Source: Hamadaea sp.
GTDB taxonomy: Bacteria > Actinomycetota > Actinomycetes > Mycobacteriales > Micromonosporaceae
Direction of reading: 5' to 3'
DNA length: 64,000 nt
Assembly (NCBI RefSeq): GCF_013362815.1
Contig: NZ_JABFVK010000013.1
Location: 62,001-126,000 of the forward strand
Shown here: positions 1-7,439 of the stretch, in pieces
Layout of the letters: each line of letters starts with the position of its first letter
How positions within the stretch are numbered: position 1 is the stretch's first letter
Notes under the pieces: generated by a model
The model's database searches: none
Told to the model about the DNA's origin: nothing
The model's input: only the letters and a program-made list of their open reading frames with translations
Translations under genes and position numbers: made by a program

Positions 1-834
1 CGCCAACTGCCTTACCTGCGCGCCTGGGCGCACAAGTACGCCGCTCACGGCCTGGTCGTCGTCGGTGTGCATACGCCGGAGTTCGAGTTCGAGGCGTCGA
101 CCGGCAACCTGCGCCGGGCGGTGCGGGAGCTGGGCGTGGACTATCCGATCGTCGCCGACGACGACTACGCGATCTGGCGCGCGTTCGGCAACTCGGCCTG
201 GCCCGCGCTCTACCTCGCCGACGCCGAGGGCCGCATCCGCCGCCATCACCTCGGTGAAGGGGAGTACCAGCAGACCGAGGCGGCCATTCAGGCGCTGCTG
301 ACCGAACGCGGCTCGGCGGGCTTCGACCCGGCCCCCGTCAAGGTCACTGCGCAGGGGATCGAGGCCCCGGCCGACTGGACGACCCTGCGGACGGCCGAGA
401 CCTACACCGGATACCAGCGGACGGCATACTTCGCTTCGCCGGGCGGGCTCGTTCCTCAGCGGCAGCACGGTTATCGCGTACCGGCCGACCTCGCGGTGGA
501 CTCGTGGGCGCTCGCCGGGGACTGGATCGCCCAACCGCAGGCCGTCGTGTCGGCCGCGCCCGGTGGGCGGATGGCGTACCGCTTCCATGCGCGCGATCTG
601 CACCTGGTGCTGGCTCCGGCCACGCCGGGGGTGCCGCTGCGGTTCTGTGTACGCCTCGACGGCGAAGCGCCCGGTCCGGCGCACGGGCTCGACGTCGACG
701 CCGAAGGCCATGGTGTCCTCGTCGAACCCCGGCTGTATCAGCTGATCCGGCAGCCCGGCGACATCGCCGACCGGACTTTCGACATCACCTTCGCCGACGC
801 CGGTGCCGGGGCGTACGCCTTCACCTTCGGCTGA
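1..834 (+). CDS. DipZ-like thioredoxin-fold protein, C-terminal part (5' end outside window)
   Basis: The reading frame is open from base 1, so this is the 3' part of a longer gene. The first ~100 codons read as a thioredoxin/redoxin fold: strand 'GLVVVGVHTPEFEFE', helix, then 'YPIVADDDYAIWRAFGNSAWPALYLADAEG', with the conserved cis-Pro region (WPALYL). The CxxC motif, if present, lies upstream of the window. The last ~150 residues form a beta-rich domain with 'TYTGYQRTAYFASPGG' and 'LYQLIRQPG', which match the C-terminal domain of DipZ-type cytochrome c biogenesis proteins as I know them. The likely role is membrane-anchored extracytoplasmic thiol-disulfide exchange; any CcdA-like membrane half would lie upstream. 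An alternative is a free-standing thioredoxin-like protein. Naming from family resemblance is moderately safe; substrate unknown. Confidence 0.75.
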   Translation, partial: RQLPYLRAWAHKYAAHGLVVVGVHTPEFEFEASTGNLRRAVRELGVDYPIVADDDYAIWRAFGNSAWPALYLADAEGRIRRHHLGEGEYQQTEAAIQALLTERGSAGFDPAPVKVTAQGIEAPADWTTLRTAETYTGYQRTAYFASPGGLVPQRQHGYRVPADLAVDSWALAGDWIAQPQAVVSAAPGGRMAYRFHARDLHLVLAPATPGVPLRFCVRLDGEAPGPAHGLDVDAEGHGVLVEPRLYQLIRQPGDIADRTFDITFADAGAGAYAFTFG

Positions 835-882
835 GCCCGGGCCCTTCGCGCCGGGCGGGTCTTGCGTTCGGCGGTCGGGTCT

Positions 883-1776
883 TCAGCGTTCGGGGTTCGC
901 GTCTTCGGCGGTCCACGGCGCGAGTTTCTCCGGGTTGCGGACCGCCCACACGCGCCGGATCAGGTCGCCGGCCAGCTCGAACGCGAACACGGCCACGGTG
1001 ACGCCGTCGCGCCGGCCGACCAGTCCGGGTTGGCCGTTGACCGTCCGCTCGACCAGCGTCAAGCCGGGTGCCTGCGTCGCGATGTAGAGGGCGAACTGAG
1101 CCACCTGCTCCGCGCCCTGCACCGGGCGTACCACCGTGTTCACCAGACCGCCGCCGTCGGCGACCACAGTCACGTCCGGATCCAGCAGCCCGACGAGGGC
1201 CGGGATGTCCTGAGCCTCCCAAGCCTGCTTGAACTCCCGGACGACGGTGGCCAAGTGGGTCGCCGGGGCGGGCGACGGCTGCGCCGAATCGAGCCTGCGG
1301 CGGGCCGCGGTGGCGAGCTGGCGGCAGGCAGCGGGCGTACGCCCGACGATGTCGGCGACTTCCGTGAACGGATACCGGAAGACGTCATGCAGGATGAAGG
1401 CGACTCGTTCGGCTGGCGTCATCGACTCCAGGACGACCAGAAACGCCATGCTCACCGACTCGTCGAGGGTGACTCGATCGGCGGGATCGGCCGGCGACTG
1501 ATCCGGCAGCGGCTCCGGAATCCACTCCCCGACATAGCGCTCCCGGCGTACGCGGGCCGACCCGAGCACGTCGAGACAGATCCGGCTGGCCACCTTCGTC
1601 AGCCACGCGCCCGGCGACTCCACCACCGCCTGCTGCTCCGGCGACATGGCGTACCAGCGGGCGTACGTGTCCTGGACGACGTCCTCGGCGTCCGCCAGCG
1701 AACCCAGCATCCTGTACGCCAGATTGATCAGCTGGCGTCGTTCGGCCGCTACGGCGCTGATGTCGGGAGTGCTCAT
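883..1776 (-). CDS. sigJ: ECF41-type RNA polymerase sigma factor with SnoaL-like C-terminal domain
   Basis: 297 residues. Sigma-70 region 2 lies near residues 10-75 ('LAYRMLGSLADAEDVVQDTYARW') and region 4 near 115-170 ('RVAFILHDVFRYPFTEVADIVGRT'). A SnoaL/NTF2-like domain follows from ~185, carrying DGGG ('VVADGGGLV') and NGQPG, the two motifs typical of group ECF41. In that group the C-terminal domain acts as a fused modulator instead of a separate anti-sigma factor. ATG at 1776 is chosen because a matching promoter ends about 10 bases upstream, which implies a nearly leaderless mRNA; an in-frame extension upstream runs through that promoter and is unlikely. The gene is divergent from the membrane protein at 1894, its probable target. 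The symbol follows the Mycobacterium SigJ-like naming and is approximate. Confidence 0.9.
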   Translation of the reverse strand: MSTPDISAVAAERRQLINLAYRMLGSLADAEDVVQDTYARWYAMSPEQQAVVESPGAWLTKVASRICLDVLGSARVRRERYVGEWIPEPLPDQSPADPADRVTLDESVSMAFLVVLESMTPAERVAFILHDVFRYPFTEVADIVGRTPAACRQLATAARRRLDSAQPSPAPATHLATVVREFKQAWEAQDIPALVGLLDPDVTVVADGGGLVNTVVRPVQGAEQVAQFALYIATQAPGLTLVERTVNGQPGLVGRRDGVTVAVFAFELAGDLIRRVWAVRNPEKLAPWTAEDANPER

Positions 1777-1785
1777 GTCAGTACC

Positions 1786-1851
1786 GACGATATAGCCGCC
1801 CGGAATGTGAGCCGCGCCTCCCTGCCTCACATTCCGGGCCGCCAGGTCGTC
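1786..1851. promoter_or_regulatory. Divergent ECF41-type promoters built on a perfect inverted repeat
   Basis: A perfect 13-bp inverted repeat, CCCGGAATGTGAG (1799-1811) and CTCACATTCCGGG (1826-1838), separates the sigma factor gene from the gene at 1894. Each arm carries CTCACA followed by exactly 16 bases and CGTC: on + strand CTCACA 1826-1831 and CGTC 1848-1851; on - strand CTCACA at 1811-1806 and CGTC at 1789-1786. The published ECF41 consensus is TGTCACA-N16-CGTC, so spacing and -10 match exactly and the -35 box in part. The - strand promoter would start transcription at or just before the sigma factor ATG. Autoregulation plus control of the neighbour is the inference. Confidence 0.75.
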
Positions 1852-1893
1852 GGATCTGATGACAACATCCACGTCGACTGACAGGAAAGTCTG

Positions 1894-2301
1894 ATGCGTA
1901 AGGTCTTCGCCGCCCTGGCCGGAATCCTCGTGCTCCTGGTGGTGGCCCAGTTCTTCTTCGCCGCGAGTGGCGGCTTCAGCACGCGCCCGGGCGAAGAGGC
2001 GTACCGGGGACACCACGCGCTCGGCTATGTGATCTTCCTGTGGCCGATCGTGATGATGATCGTCGCCGCCATCGGGCGTATGCCCGGCCGCCTCATCGGC
2101 CTGACCGCGGTGATCCCGGCACTGACCGCGTTCCAGGTGGTGGTCGCGAAGGTCGCCATCGGCATGAGCGACAGCGGCGGCAGTACGGCGTCGGAGCTCG
2201 TCTTCGGCCTGCACGGCATCGGCGGCCTGCTCACCGGGGTGTTCGCCGGGCTCATCCTGCGGCAGGCTCGGACGCTCGCCCGCCCGGCCCCGGTTTCTTG
2301 A
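1894..2301 (+). CDS. Four-TM small membrane protein (DUF6220-like), probable ECF41 target
   Basis: 135 residues with about four hydrophobic segments: 'VFAALAGILVLLVVAQFFFAA', 'LGYVIFLWPIVMMIVAAI', a third after 'PGRLIGLTAVIPALTAFQVV', and 'LHGIGGLLTGVFAGLIL'. A conserved-looking 'HHALGY' follows the first loop and histidines recur near 'GLHGIGG', resembling the DUF6220 family. ATG at 1894 has a good Shine-Dalgarno sequence (AGGAAAG, 1883-1889). The gene is preceded by the + strand half of the divergent ECF41-type promoter, so it is the likely output of the adjacent sigma factor. Classic ECF41 targets are carboxymuconolactone decarboxylases, oxidoreductases or epimerases, so a membrane protein in this position is less usual. 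Function is unknown. Confidence 0.8.
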   Translation: MRKVFAALAGILVLLVVAQFFFAASGGFSTRPGEEAYRGHHALGYVIFLWPIVMMIVAAIGRMPGRLIGLTAVIPALTAFQVVVAKVAIGMSDSGGSTASELVFGLHGIGGLLTGVFAGLILRQARTLARPAPVS

Positions 2302-2345
2302 TCTGGTCTCTGCGCGGGGCGGGCAGGCGCGGCCTCCTCGCCCCG

Positions 2346-2855
2346 CTAGTTGTGGGCGTCGGTGCCGCGCTGGAATTCGAGGCAGTGGTCGCCCGGGTCG
2401 ATCGCCTGGATCACCTGCGCGCCGATCTCGGCGAGCTGGCGGATCTGCTCCGGAGTGAGCGCGTCGAAGACGTACTTGCGAACAGCGGCGACGTGCCCGG
2501 GAGCGGTCTCCACCACCTTGTCCCATCCCGCGTCGGTGAGCAGTGCGAGGGTGAAGCGGCCGTCGTCGGGGTCGGGCGCCCGGCGGACCCAGCCACGCTT
2601 CTCGAGACGGCCGACGACATGGGACAGCCGTGACAGGGAGCCGTTGGCCAGCACGGCGAGGTCGCTCATCCGCATGCTGCGGCCCGGGCGCTCGGACAGC
2701 CCAGCGAGCACCTGATATTCGAAGTGGTTCAGCCCGGAATCTCGCTGCAGCTGAGTGTCCAGTGCGTACGGCAGCTTGATCATGACGGCGGTCAAGGCCA
2801 GCCAGCTGCGCGTCTCCTCGCTGGTCAGCCAGCGCGCCTCGGCCGGGGTACCCAT
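2346..2855 (-). CDS. MarR-family transcriptional regulator
   Basis: 169 residues. The winged helix lies at about residues 40-110: 'HFEYQVLAGLSERPGRSMRMSDLA' and 'LSRLSHVVGRLEKRGWVRR', then the wing 'PDPDDGRFTLALLTDAG'. Flanking helices form the dimer interface. ATG 2855 gives the usual family length; a GTG three codons upstream is an alternative. No strong ribosome site is visible, and the mRNA may have a very short leader. The gene is divergent from a DoxX-like gene, and TTCAA/TTGAA half-sites lie in the shared intergenic region, as expected for a MarR repressor controlling itself and its neighbour. Inducer unknown. Confidence 0.92.
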   Translation of the reverse strand: MGTPAEARWLTSEETRSWLALTAVMIKLPYALDTQLQRDSGLNHFEYQVLAGLSERPGRSMRMSDLAVLANGSLSRLSHVVGRLEKRGWVRRAPDPDDGRFTLALLTDAGWDKVVETAPGHVAAVRKYVFDALTPEQIRQLAEIGAQVIQAIDPGDHCLEFQRGTDAHN

Positions 2856-2891
2856 GGGCACGATCGTACCCGGTAGCCCGATTTCGGACGG

Positions 2892-2937
2892 TTGACGCTT
2901 CAAGTAATTGCGGCTACGGTTCGCTTGAAGGTTCAAG
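2892..2937 (+). promoter_or_regulatory. Promoter of the DoxX gene with MarR-type operator
   Basis: TTGACG (2892-2897), 17-bp spacer and TACGGT (2915-2920) make a good sigma-70-like promoter for the gene at 2959. CTTCAAG lies in the spacer (2898-2904), and CTTGAA-GG-TTCAAG (2924-2937) sits just after the -10 box. The arrangement suits repression by the divergently encoded MarR protein. Seen directly: the promoter boxes and palindrome. Inferred: the regulator that binds. Confidence 0.7.
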
Positions 2938-2958
2938 TCATCGAAGAAACGGATCCCC

Positions 2959-3336
2959 ATGAACGTCGTGCTCTGGATCGTGGCCGGCCTGCTTGCGCTG
3001 GCATTTCTCGGCTCCGGAATCATGAAGCTGAGCCAGCCGCCCGCGAAACTCGCGACGATGGGCCTCGCCTGGGCCGGTGACTTCCCGGCAACTGCAGTCA
3101 AGACCATCGGTGGGCTGGAGCTGCTGGCGGCTATCGGCCTGATCCTGCCGGCCGTCCTCGACATCGCCCCCGTGTTCGTCCCACTGGCCGCCCTCGGCCT
3201 CGTCCTCGTCATGATCGGCGCGATCGTGGTGCACGGCCGGCGTGGGGAACTGAAGCAGTCGCTGCCGATCAACCTGGTCTTCCTCGTGCTCGCCGCTGTC
3301 GTCGTCTGGGGCCGGTTCGGGCCGTACGCCTTCTGA
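2959..3336 (+). CDS. DoxX-family membrane protein
   Basis: 125 residues, four membrane segments: N-terminal 'VVLWIVAGLLALAFLGSGIMKL', then 'TIGGLELLAAIGLILPAVL', 'VFVPLAALGLVLVMIGAIVV' and 'INLVFLVLAAVVVWG'. The 'GSGIMKLSQP' stretch and 'GGLELLAAIGLILP' are typical of DoxX-like/DUF4267-type proteins. Members are linked to oxidative or thiol stress and to quinone-related redox at the membrane, but this one has no proven role. It is divergent from a MarR regulator with a shared operator, a common pairing in actinobacteria. ATG 2959 is the first start after the promoter; the ribosome site is weak. Confidence 0.85.
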   Translation: MNVVLWIVAGLLALAFLGSGIMKLSQPPAKLATMGLAWAGDFPATAVKTIGGLELLAAIGLILPAVLDIAPVFVPLAALGLVLVMIGAIVVHGRRGELKQSLPINLVFLVLAAVVVWGRFGPYAF

Positions 3337-3382
3337 CCCGCTTCGCCGCGCGTTCGCTTCGTCGCGCTCGCGCGCGTTGACC

Positions 3383-3443
3383 GCGCTATCCGGGGATAGC
3401 GCGGCCTTTCTGCGCTGCGAGGGGACGTTATCCCGGGATAACG
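3383..3443. repeat. Paired-palindrome intergenic repeat, copy 1
   Basis: First box GCGCTATC-CGGG-GATAGCGC (3383-3402) has perfect 8-bp arms. The second, CGTTATCCCGGGATAACG (3426-3443), is a perfect 18-bp palindrome preceded by GGGGA. The start-to-start distance of the two core boxes is 42 bp. The same architecture recurs at 3547-3607 and 42569-42633. The 374-base gap between 3336 and 3711 holds copies 1 and 2 and a GCC-rich low-complexity run (about 3613-3652); no gene is visible there. Confidence 0.8.
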
Positions 3444-3546
3444 CGCACCGCCCGGGCGCGCCGCCCCTCGGCTGGGCGTTGGCCCGCGCTTCGCCGGGCG
3501 TCGGCCTGTTCGGTGCGTCCGTCCAAGCGTTCGCGCATCCGCCCAC

Positions 3547-3607
3547 GCGTTATCCGGGGATATTGCGGCTATCTCGCGCCGGAAGGGGACGTTATCCCGG
3601 GATAACG
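3547..3607. repeat. Paired-palindrome intergenic repeat, copy 2
   Basis: First box CGTTATCCGGGGATATTG starts at 3548, a partly decayed palindrome. The second box, CGTTATCCCGGGATAACG (3590-3607), is identical to that of copy 1, again 42 bp downstream and again preceded by GGGGA. The decay of the first box and perfect keeping of the second suggest the second box is the constrained part. Confidence 0.8.
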
Positions 3608-3710
3608 CACACCGCCGGGCCGCCGCCGGGCCGCCGCCGGGCCGCCGCCCGAGCGTCGGCACTCCGGCGTACAACGCGGCCCCGTCGCGCAGGGAGATCA
3701 CGCCCGTAGG

Positions 3711-5108
3711 ATGCACCGTGTGCACCGGCTCTACACCGTAGTGGTGTTCGTGATCCTCGCCTCGCTGGACAACGTCGCCGCCGGGCTGGTGCCGCCGTTG
3801 TACAGCCCGATCAGCGCGGATCTCGGGGTGCCGGAGGCGGCGATCGCCGCGGTCACCGCGACCGGGTTCCTGGTCTCCGCGGTGGTGGCGGTCGGGTGGG
3901 CGTACGCCGGTGATCATTTCAATCGGCGTTGGCTGCTGATGGCCGGCACGACGATCTGGGCCGCGGGCACCTTCGGAACCGCGCAGGCGCAGAGTTATCC
4001 GGCGTTCTTCGCCGGGCAGCTGGTGGCGGCGGTGGGGCTCGGCGCGGTCGGTTCGGTGGGCTTCTCGGTCGTCAGCGACTTGATCTCGCCCCGCCGGCGG
4101 GGACTGATCATGAGCCTGTTCGGGCTTTCCCAAGGCGTCGGCACGCTCGCCGGGACGTTGATGGGCGGTGTGCTCGGCGCGGCCGACTGGCGTCGCCCGT
4201 TCACCCTGCTGGCGGTGATCGGCGTGGCCGCGACGGTGGCGTACCTGCCGACGGCGAGCATCCGGCGCGGCCAGAGCGAACCGGCGTTGCAAGAGGTGTT
4301 CGAGGCGGGTGGGGAATACGACTACCGGATCAGCCGCGCCGACCTGCCCCGGATTCTGTCCCGGCGGACCAACGTCTGGCTGGTGTTCCAGGGCCTGACG
4401 GCGCAGCTGACCTTCGGTTCGCTGGTCTGGCTGCCGCGGCTGTTGCAGGCGAAGGCGGAGGCGCAGGGGTACCCGCAGGAGACGGCGATCGTCGTCGGCA
4501 CCATCTTCGCCACGATCTTCCAGCTCGGCGGAGCCTTGTCCATCATCGGCGGGCTCCTCGGCGACCGGCTGCAACGGCGTACGCCGAGGGGACGGGCGCT
4601 TGTCGCAGCGGTCGGCGTACTCGCTGGAATTCCGTTCTATGTGTTCCTGTTCTTCCTGCCGTTGCGGGTCGACATCGCGGCCGACGCCGGGGCGGGCGGG
4701 GTCACCACGAGCGTCCTGCGCAGCCTTGTGACCGAGCCGCTGATGGGTCTGTCGGCTCTGATGGCGCTGGTCGCGCTCGCGCTGACCTCGGCGAACTCGC
4801 CTAACTGGTTCGCTCTGATCGCCGACGTGAACCTGCCCGAGCATCGAGGAACCGTCTACAGTGTCGGGAACCTGGCCAACGGCGTCGGCCGGGCGGCCGG
4901 CAACAGCCTGGTCGGCGTGACCTTCAGCGCGCTGTCCCGGGCGCTGCCGCCGCCGTGGAACTACGCGACCGGGCTCGCACTGTTCCAGATCTTCTTCATC
5001 CCGACGGGCGTCATGTATTGGCTCGCCTCGAAGACCGCGCCGAAGGACATCGCCGAGGTGGATCACGTGCTCCACGAACGGGCCGAGGAACGGGTCAGCC
5101 TGGCGTGA
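3711..5108 (+). CDS. MFS transporter (Spinster-like), probable sugar importer of the GH9 locus
   Basis: 465 residues with about 12 hydrophobic helices. The loop between TM2 and TM3 has 'GWAYAGDHFNRRWLLMAGT', the MFS motif A region; a matching one in the second half is 'GGLLGDRLQRRTPRG'. The N-terminus 'VVFVILASLDNVAAGLVPPLYSPIS' resembles Spinster-type carriers. ATG at 3711 is annotated, but GTG at 3720 with TAGGATG just upstream is an equally good start. The 3' end overlaps the convergent GntR gene by 14 bp. Position beside a GntR regulator, glycosidase, SIS protein and kinase suggests uptake of the sugar or disaccharide they process. The substrate is inferred only. Confidence 0.8.
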   Translation: MHRVHRLYTVVVFVILASLDNVAAGLVPPLYSPISADLGVPEAAIAAVTATGFLVSAVVAVGWAYAGDHFNRRWLLMAGTTIWAAGTFGTAQAQSYPAFFAGQLVAAVGLGAVGSVGFSVVSDLISPRRRGLIMSLFGLSQGVGTLAGTLMGGVLGAADWRRPFTLLAVIGVAATVAYLPTASIRRGQSEPALQEVFEAGGEYDYRISRADLPRILSRRTNVWLVFQGLTAQLTFGSLVWLPRLLQAKAEAQGYPQETAIVVGTIFATIFQLGGALSIIGGLLGDRLQRRTPRGRALVAAVGVLAGIPFYVFLFFLPLRVDIAADAGAGGVTTSVLRSLVTEPLMGLSALMALVALALTSANSPNWFALIADVNLPEHRGTVYSVGNLANGVGRAAGNSLVGVTFSALSRALPPPWNYATGLALFQIFFIPTGVMYWLASKTAPKDIAEVDHVLHERAEERVSLA

Positions 5109-5814
5109 AGCTGGTCCGCAGCCGATAGCGAGATCCGGCGTACGCGACGACGGAGAGCATGACCGGCTGCCCGGACGGCGCGACGATGACCTGATCGAGG
5201 TGCAGCACCGGCGAACCCTCGGCCACCTCCAGGTGCCCGGCCAGGTCGGCGTCGGCGGGCCGGGCCTCGATCGCGACGTCGGACCGGCCCAAGGCGACAC
5301 CTCGGGCGGCGAGTTCGGTGAACAACGACGCCTCGGTGAAGTCCATTTCTTCCAGGCCGGGTGCAGCAGCGGCTGCCACCAGCGAAGAGTCCACGGCGAC
5401 GCGTACGCCGTTGAGCAGCCGGACGCGGCGGAGGTGCAGCAACGGCGTACCGGCCGGAAGTTCGAGCGCCTCCGCCTCGTCGAGGGTGGCCGGGCGTACT
5501 TCCTGAGTCAGCACGAGGGAGCTGGCGGTCAGGTTCTTGCGGCGGGCCGTGGCGGTGAACGACTCCAGTTCCTGCGGCCAGTCGCGGGTGGCGGGCGGCG
5601 GCACGGCGACGAACCAGCCTCGTCCGTGCGACGGCGTCACCAAGCCCCGCTCGTCCAGCTCGACCAGCGCCTTGCGCAGGGTCACGCGGGAGACGTCGAG
5701 GCGCTCGCACAGCTCCCGCTCGGCGGGCAGCCGGTCACCTGGCCCGAGCCCGTCGCGGGCGATCTGGCCGAGAATCTGGTCCGCGGTCTGCGCCCAGAGA
5801 GGTGCGGCGGTCAT
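5095..5814 (-). CDS. GntR/HutC-family transcriptional regulator with UTRA effector domain
   Basis: 239 residues. The N-terminal winged helix (about 10-75) shows 'QTADQILGQIARDGLGPGDRLPAERELCERLDVSRVTLRKALVELDERG' in sequence with standard GntR spacing. The UTRA sugar-sensing domain follows (about 90-235), with 'PLLHLRRVRLLNGVRVAVDSSLV'. DasR and NagR, which sense amino-sugar phosphates, belong to this subfamily. ATG 5814 is chosen because an upstream in-frame ATG (5868) would place the operator inside the gene; a TATTCT box at 5828-5823 implies a near-leaderless mRNA. It is divergent from the GH9-SIS-kinase operon, its likely target. The ligand is probably a phosphorylated sugar. Confidence 0.92.
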   Translation of the reverse strand: MTAAPLWAQTADQILGQIARDGLGPGDRLPAERELCERLDVSRVTLRKALVELDERGLVTPSHGRGWFVAVPPPATRDWPQELESFTATARRKNLTASSLVLTQEVRPATLDEAEALELPAGTPLLHLRRVRLLNGVRVAVDSSLVAAAAAPGLEEMDFTEASLFTELAARGVALGRSDVAIEARPADADLAGHLEVAEGSPVLHLDQVIVAPSGQPVMLSVVAYAGSRYRLRTSFTPG

Positions 5815-5827
5815 GACGCCAGAGAAT

Positions 5828-5871
5828 ACCACTGCATACCAATCTTGACGATACGCAGACCACCGCATACC
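5828..5871. promoter_or_regulatory. GntR operator: two 13-bp direct repeats over the divergent promoters
   Basis: ACCACTGCATACC (5828-5840) and ACCACCGCATACC (5859-5871) are direct repeats with one mismatch, 31 bp apart, about three helical turns. The + strand promoter TTGACG (5845-5850), N17, TACCTT (5868-5873) runs between and into them; the start point would fall at about 5880, the GTG start codon of the GH9 gene. The half-site GTGGT on the opposite strand recalls DasR-type sites, but the arrangement is direct, not palindromic. Confidence 0.7.
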
Positions 5872-5879
5872 TTTGCCGG

Positions 5880-7439
5880 GTGCAGGTGCTCACCTCCCAT
5901 CTCGGCTACCCGGCGTACGGCCCCAAATCGGCCGTCGTCCTGGGGACTCCGTCGACCGCCGAGTTGGTGGGTCCTCAGACGGAACCGCTCGTCATCGGCC
6001 CGGCCGAGCACGTCGACCGCTGGCATCTGGGCCCGTTCACTCGGATCGAGCTGCCGCTCCGGCTGGCTCCGGGCACCTATCGCGTCGTGGCCGACGGCGT
6101 CGAGTCCGAGCCGTTCGCCGTCGCCGCCGACCCGTTCCTCGCCACCTTGCCCGACGTCGTGGCGTACTTCCGCGCCATGCGCTCCAGTGGCGAGATCGAC
6201 GCCAAGGACCGCCACGCCGAGCTGTGGGCGGACCCGCGCGGCAGCACCGTCGACGCGAGCGGCGGCTGGCTCGACGCGAGCGGCGACACCAGCAAGTTCC
6301 TCAGCCATCTCACCTACACGAGCACGATGAGTCCACAGCAGATTCCGTTGTGCGTCTGGGCGATGCTCGTGTCCTACGAGGAGACTGGCGATCCGGCGCT
6401 CCTCGAAGAAGCCTTGTGGGGAGCCGACTTCCTGCGGCGGTTCCGCTCGACCGAGGGCTACTTCTACACCGGAGTGTTCGACGCGCTGACGAAGCGGCTC
6501 GATGAGCGGTTCGTCACCGCGCCCCTGGCCGACTGTGTGCGTACGTCGCGGTATCAGGCCGGTTATCGGCAAGGCGGTGGTTTGGCGATTGCGGCGCTCG
6601 CCCGCGCGTCCACCTTCGACGCCGGTCTGCTGCCGATCGCGATCGAGGCGTTCGAGCACTTGGAGGCGCACAACCGGGAGTACTTGTTCGACGGTGAAGA
6701 GTCCATCGTGGATGACTACTGCGCGCTCCTCGCCGCGGCCGAGCTGATCGGCGCGGGTCATGCCGCAGCAGCGCCGGCCGCCGAACGTCGGGCCCGCTCG
6801 CTTCTCGCGCGCCACGCGGGTTGGTTCACTGTGGATAGACGCCCGTTCCATCACGCGGCCGAGTCCGGCCTTCCGGTCCTCGCGCTGCTGCGGTTCGCGG
6901 CGGTCCAGCCCGCCGCAACGTGGGCCCGTTCCGGTGCGCTGCAAGCGATGTCCGCGCTCCTGACGGGTACGCACAACGCAGTGAACCCGTTCGGTTATCC
7001 CCGGTTCGGCGCATTCTTCTTCCCTCATGTCAACGACACCGGCTATTGGTGGCAGGGGGAGAACGCGAACATCGCCTCCCTCGCGGCGGCGGCGTACGCC
7101 TGTGCCGGGCACGATTCGGACAATCGCGCCGAGCTGCTCGCCTTCGCCGAGGACCAACTGGCCTGGATCGCCGGGCGGAACCCGTTCGACGTCTGCATGA
7201 TCCACGGCCAGGGCCGCAACAACGCCGTCTACTCGGTGGACTTCCCGCCGAAGCCGGGCGGGATCGTCAACGGGATCACCTCCGGCTGGACCGACGAACG
7301 GGACATCGCCTTCCTGCCACCGGATGCGCCGGAGGGCGACGCCTGGCGCTGGGCCGAGCAGTGGATCCCGCATTCCGCCTGGTATCTGCTGGCCGTTGCC
7401 ACCGGAGCCGCCTTCCGAAAGGACACCCTCGCCTCATGA
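5880..7439 (+). CDS. Glycoside hydrolase family 9 enzyme, intracellular (candidate exo-beta-glucosaminidase)
   Basis: 519 residues. An N-terminal immunoglobulin-like CelD_N domain (about 1-90) precedes the (alpha/alpha)6 GH9 barrel. The catalytic aspartate region is 'GGWLDASGDTSKF' (Asp132 and Asp136; one residue longer than the usual DAGD). The motif 'GRNPFDVCMIHGQG' matches the GH9 G-NP-xxx-S/M-xxG region, and the general acid is probably Glu493 in 'WAEQWIPHSAW'. No signal peptide is present, so it acts in the cytosol on imported oligosaccharide; GH9 includes bacterial exo-glucosaminidases besides cellulases. The GTG start coincides with the predicted transcription start (leaderless). It is first gene of an operon with 4-bp ATGA overlaps to the next two. 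The exact substrate is inferred from the amino-sugar-like neighbours. Confidence 0.85.
   Translation: MQVLTSHLGYPAYGPKSAVVLGTPSTAELVGPQTEPLVIGPAEHVDRWHLGPFTRIELPLRLAPGTYRVVADGVESEPFAVAADPFLATLPDVVAYFRAMRSSGEIDAKDRHAELWADPRGSTVDASGGWLDASGDTSKFLSHLTYTSTMSPQQIPLCVWAMLVSYEETGDPALLEEALWGADFLRRFRSTEGYFYTGVFDALTKRLDERFVTAPLADCVRTSRYQAGYRQGGGLAIAALARASTFDAGLLPIAIEAFEHLEAHNREYLFDGEESIVDDYCALLAAAELIGAGHAAAAPAAERRARSLLARHAGWFTVDRRPFHHAAESGLPVLALLRFAAVQPAATWARSGALQAMSALLTGTHNAVNPFGYPRFGAFFFPHVNDTGYWWQGENANIASLAAAAYACAGHDSDNRAELLAFAEDQLAWIAGRNPFDVCMIHGQGRNNAVYSVDFPPKPGGIVNGITSGWTDERDIAFLPPDAPEGDAWRWAEQWIPHSAWYLLAVATGAAFRKDTLAS

Noticed and set aside
883-2526. Long N-terminal extension of the sigma factor frame
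   Set aside because: The extension crosses the divergent promoter and inverted repeat and is shadow of the membrane protein gene.
3613-3652. GCC-GCC-GGG low-complexity run as a microsatellite of interest
   Set aside because: Short, expected at this GC content and not structured beyond simple repeats.
2346-5300. 984-codon - strand frame running through MarR and under the MFS gene
   Set aside because: Only the part from 2855 downward reads as a MarR protein; the rest is low-complexity shadow of the + strand MFS gene and of intergenic repeats.
6920-7435. N-terminal extension of the SIS-domain frame
   Set aside because: It lies out of frame inside the GH9 gene; the ATGA overlap at 7436 and the start of homology decide the start.
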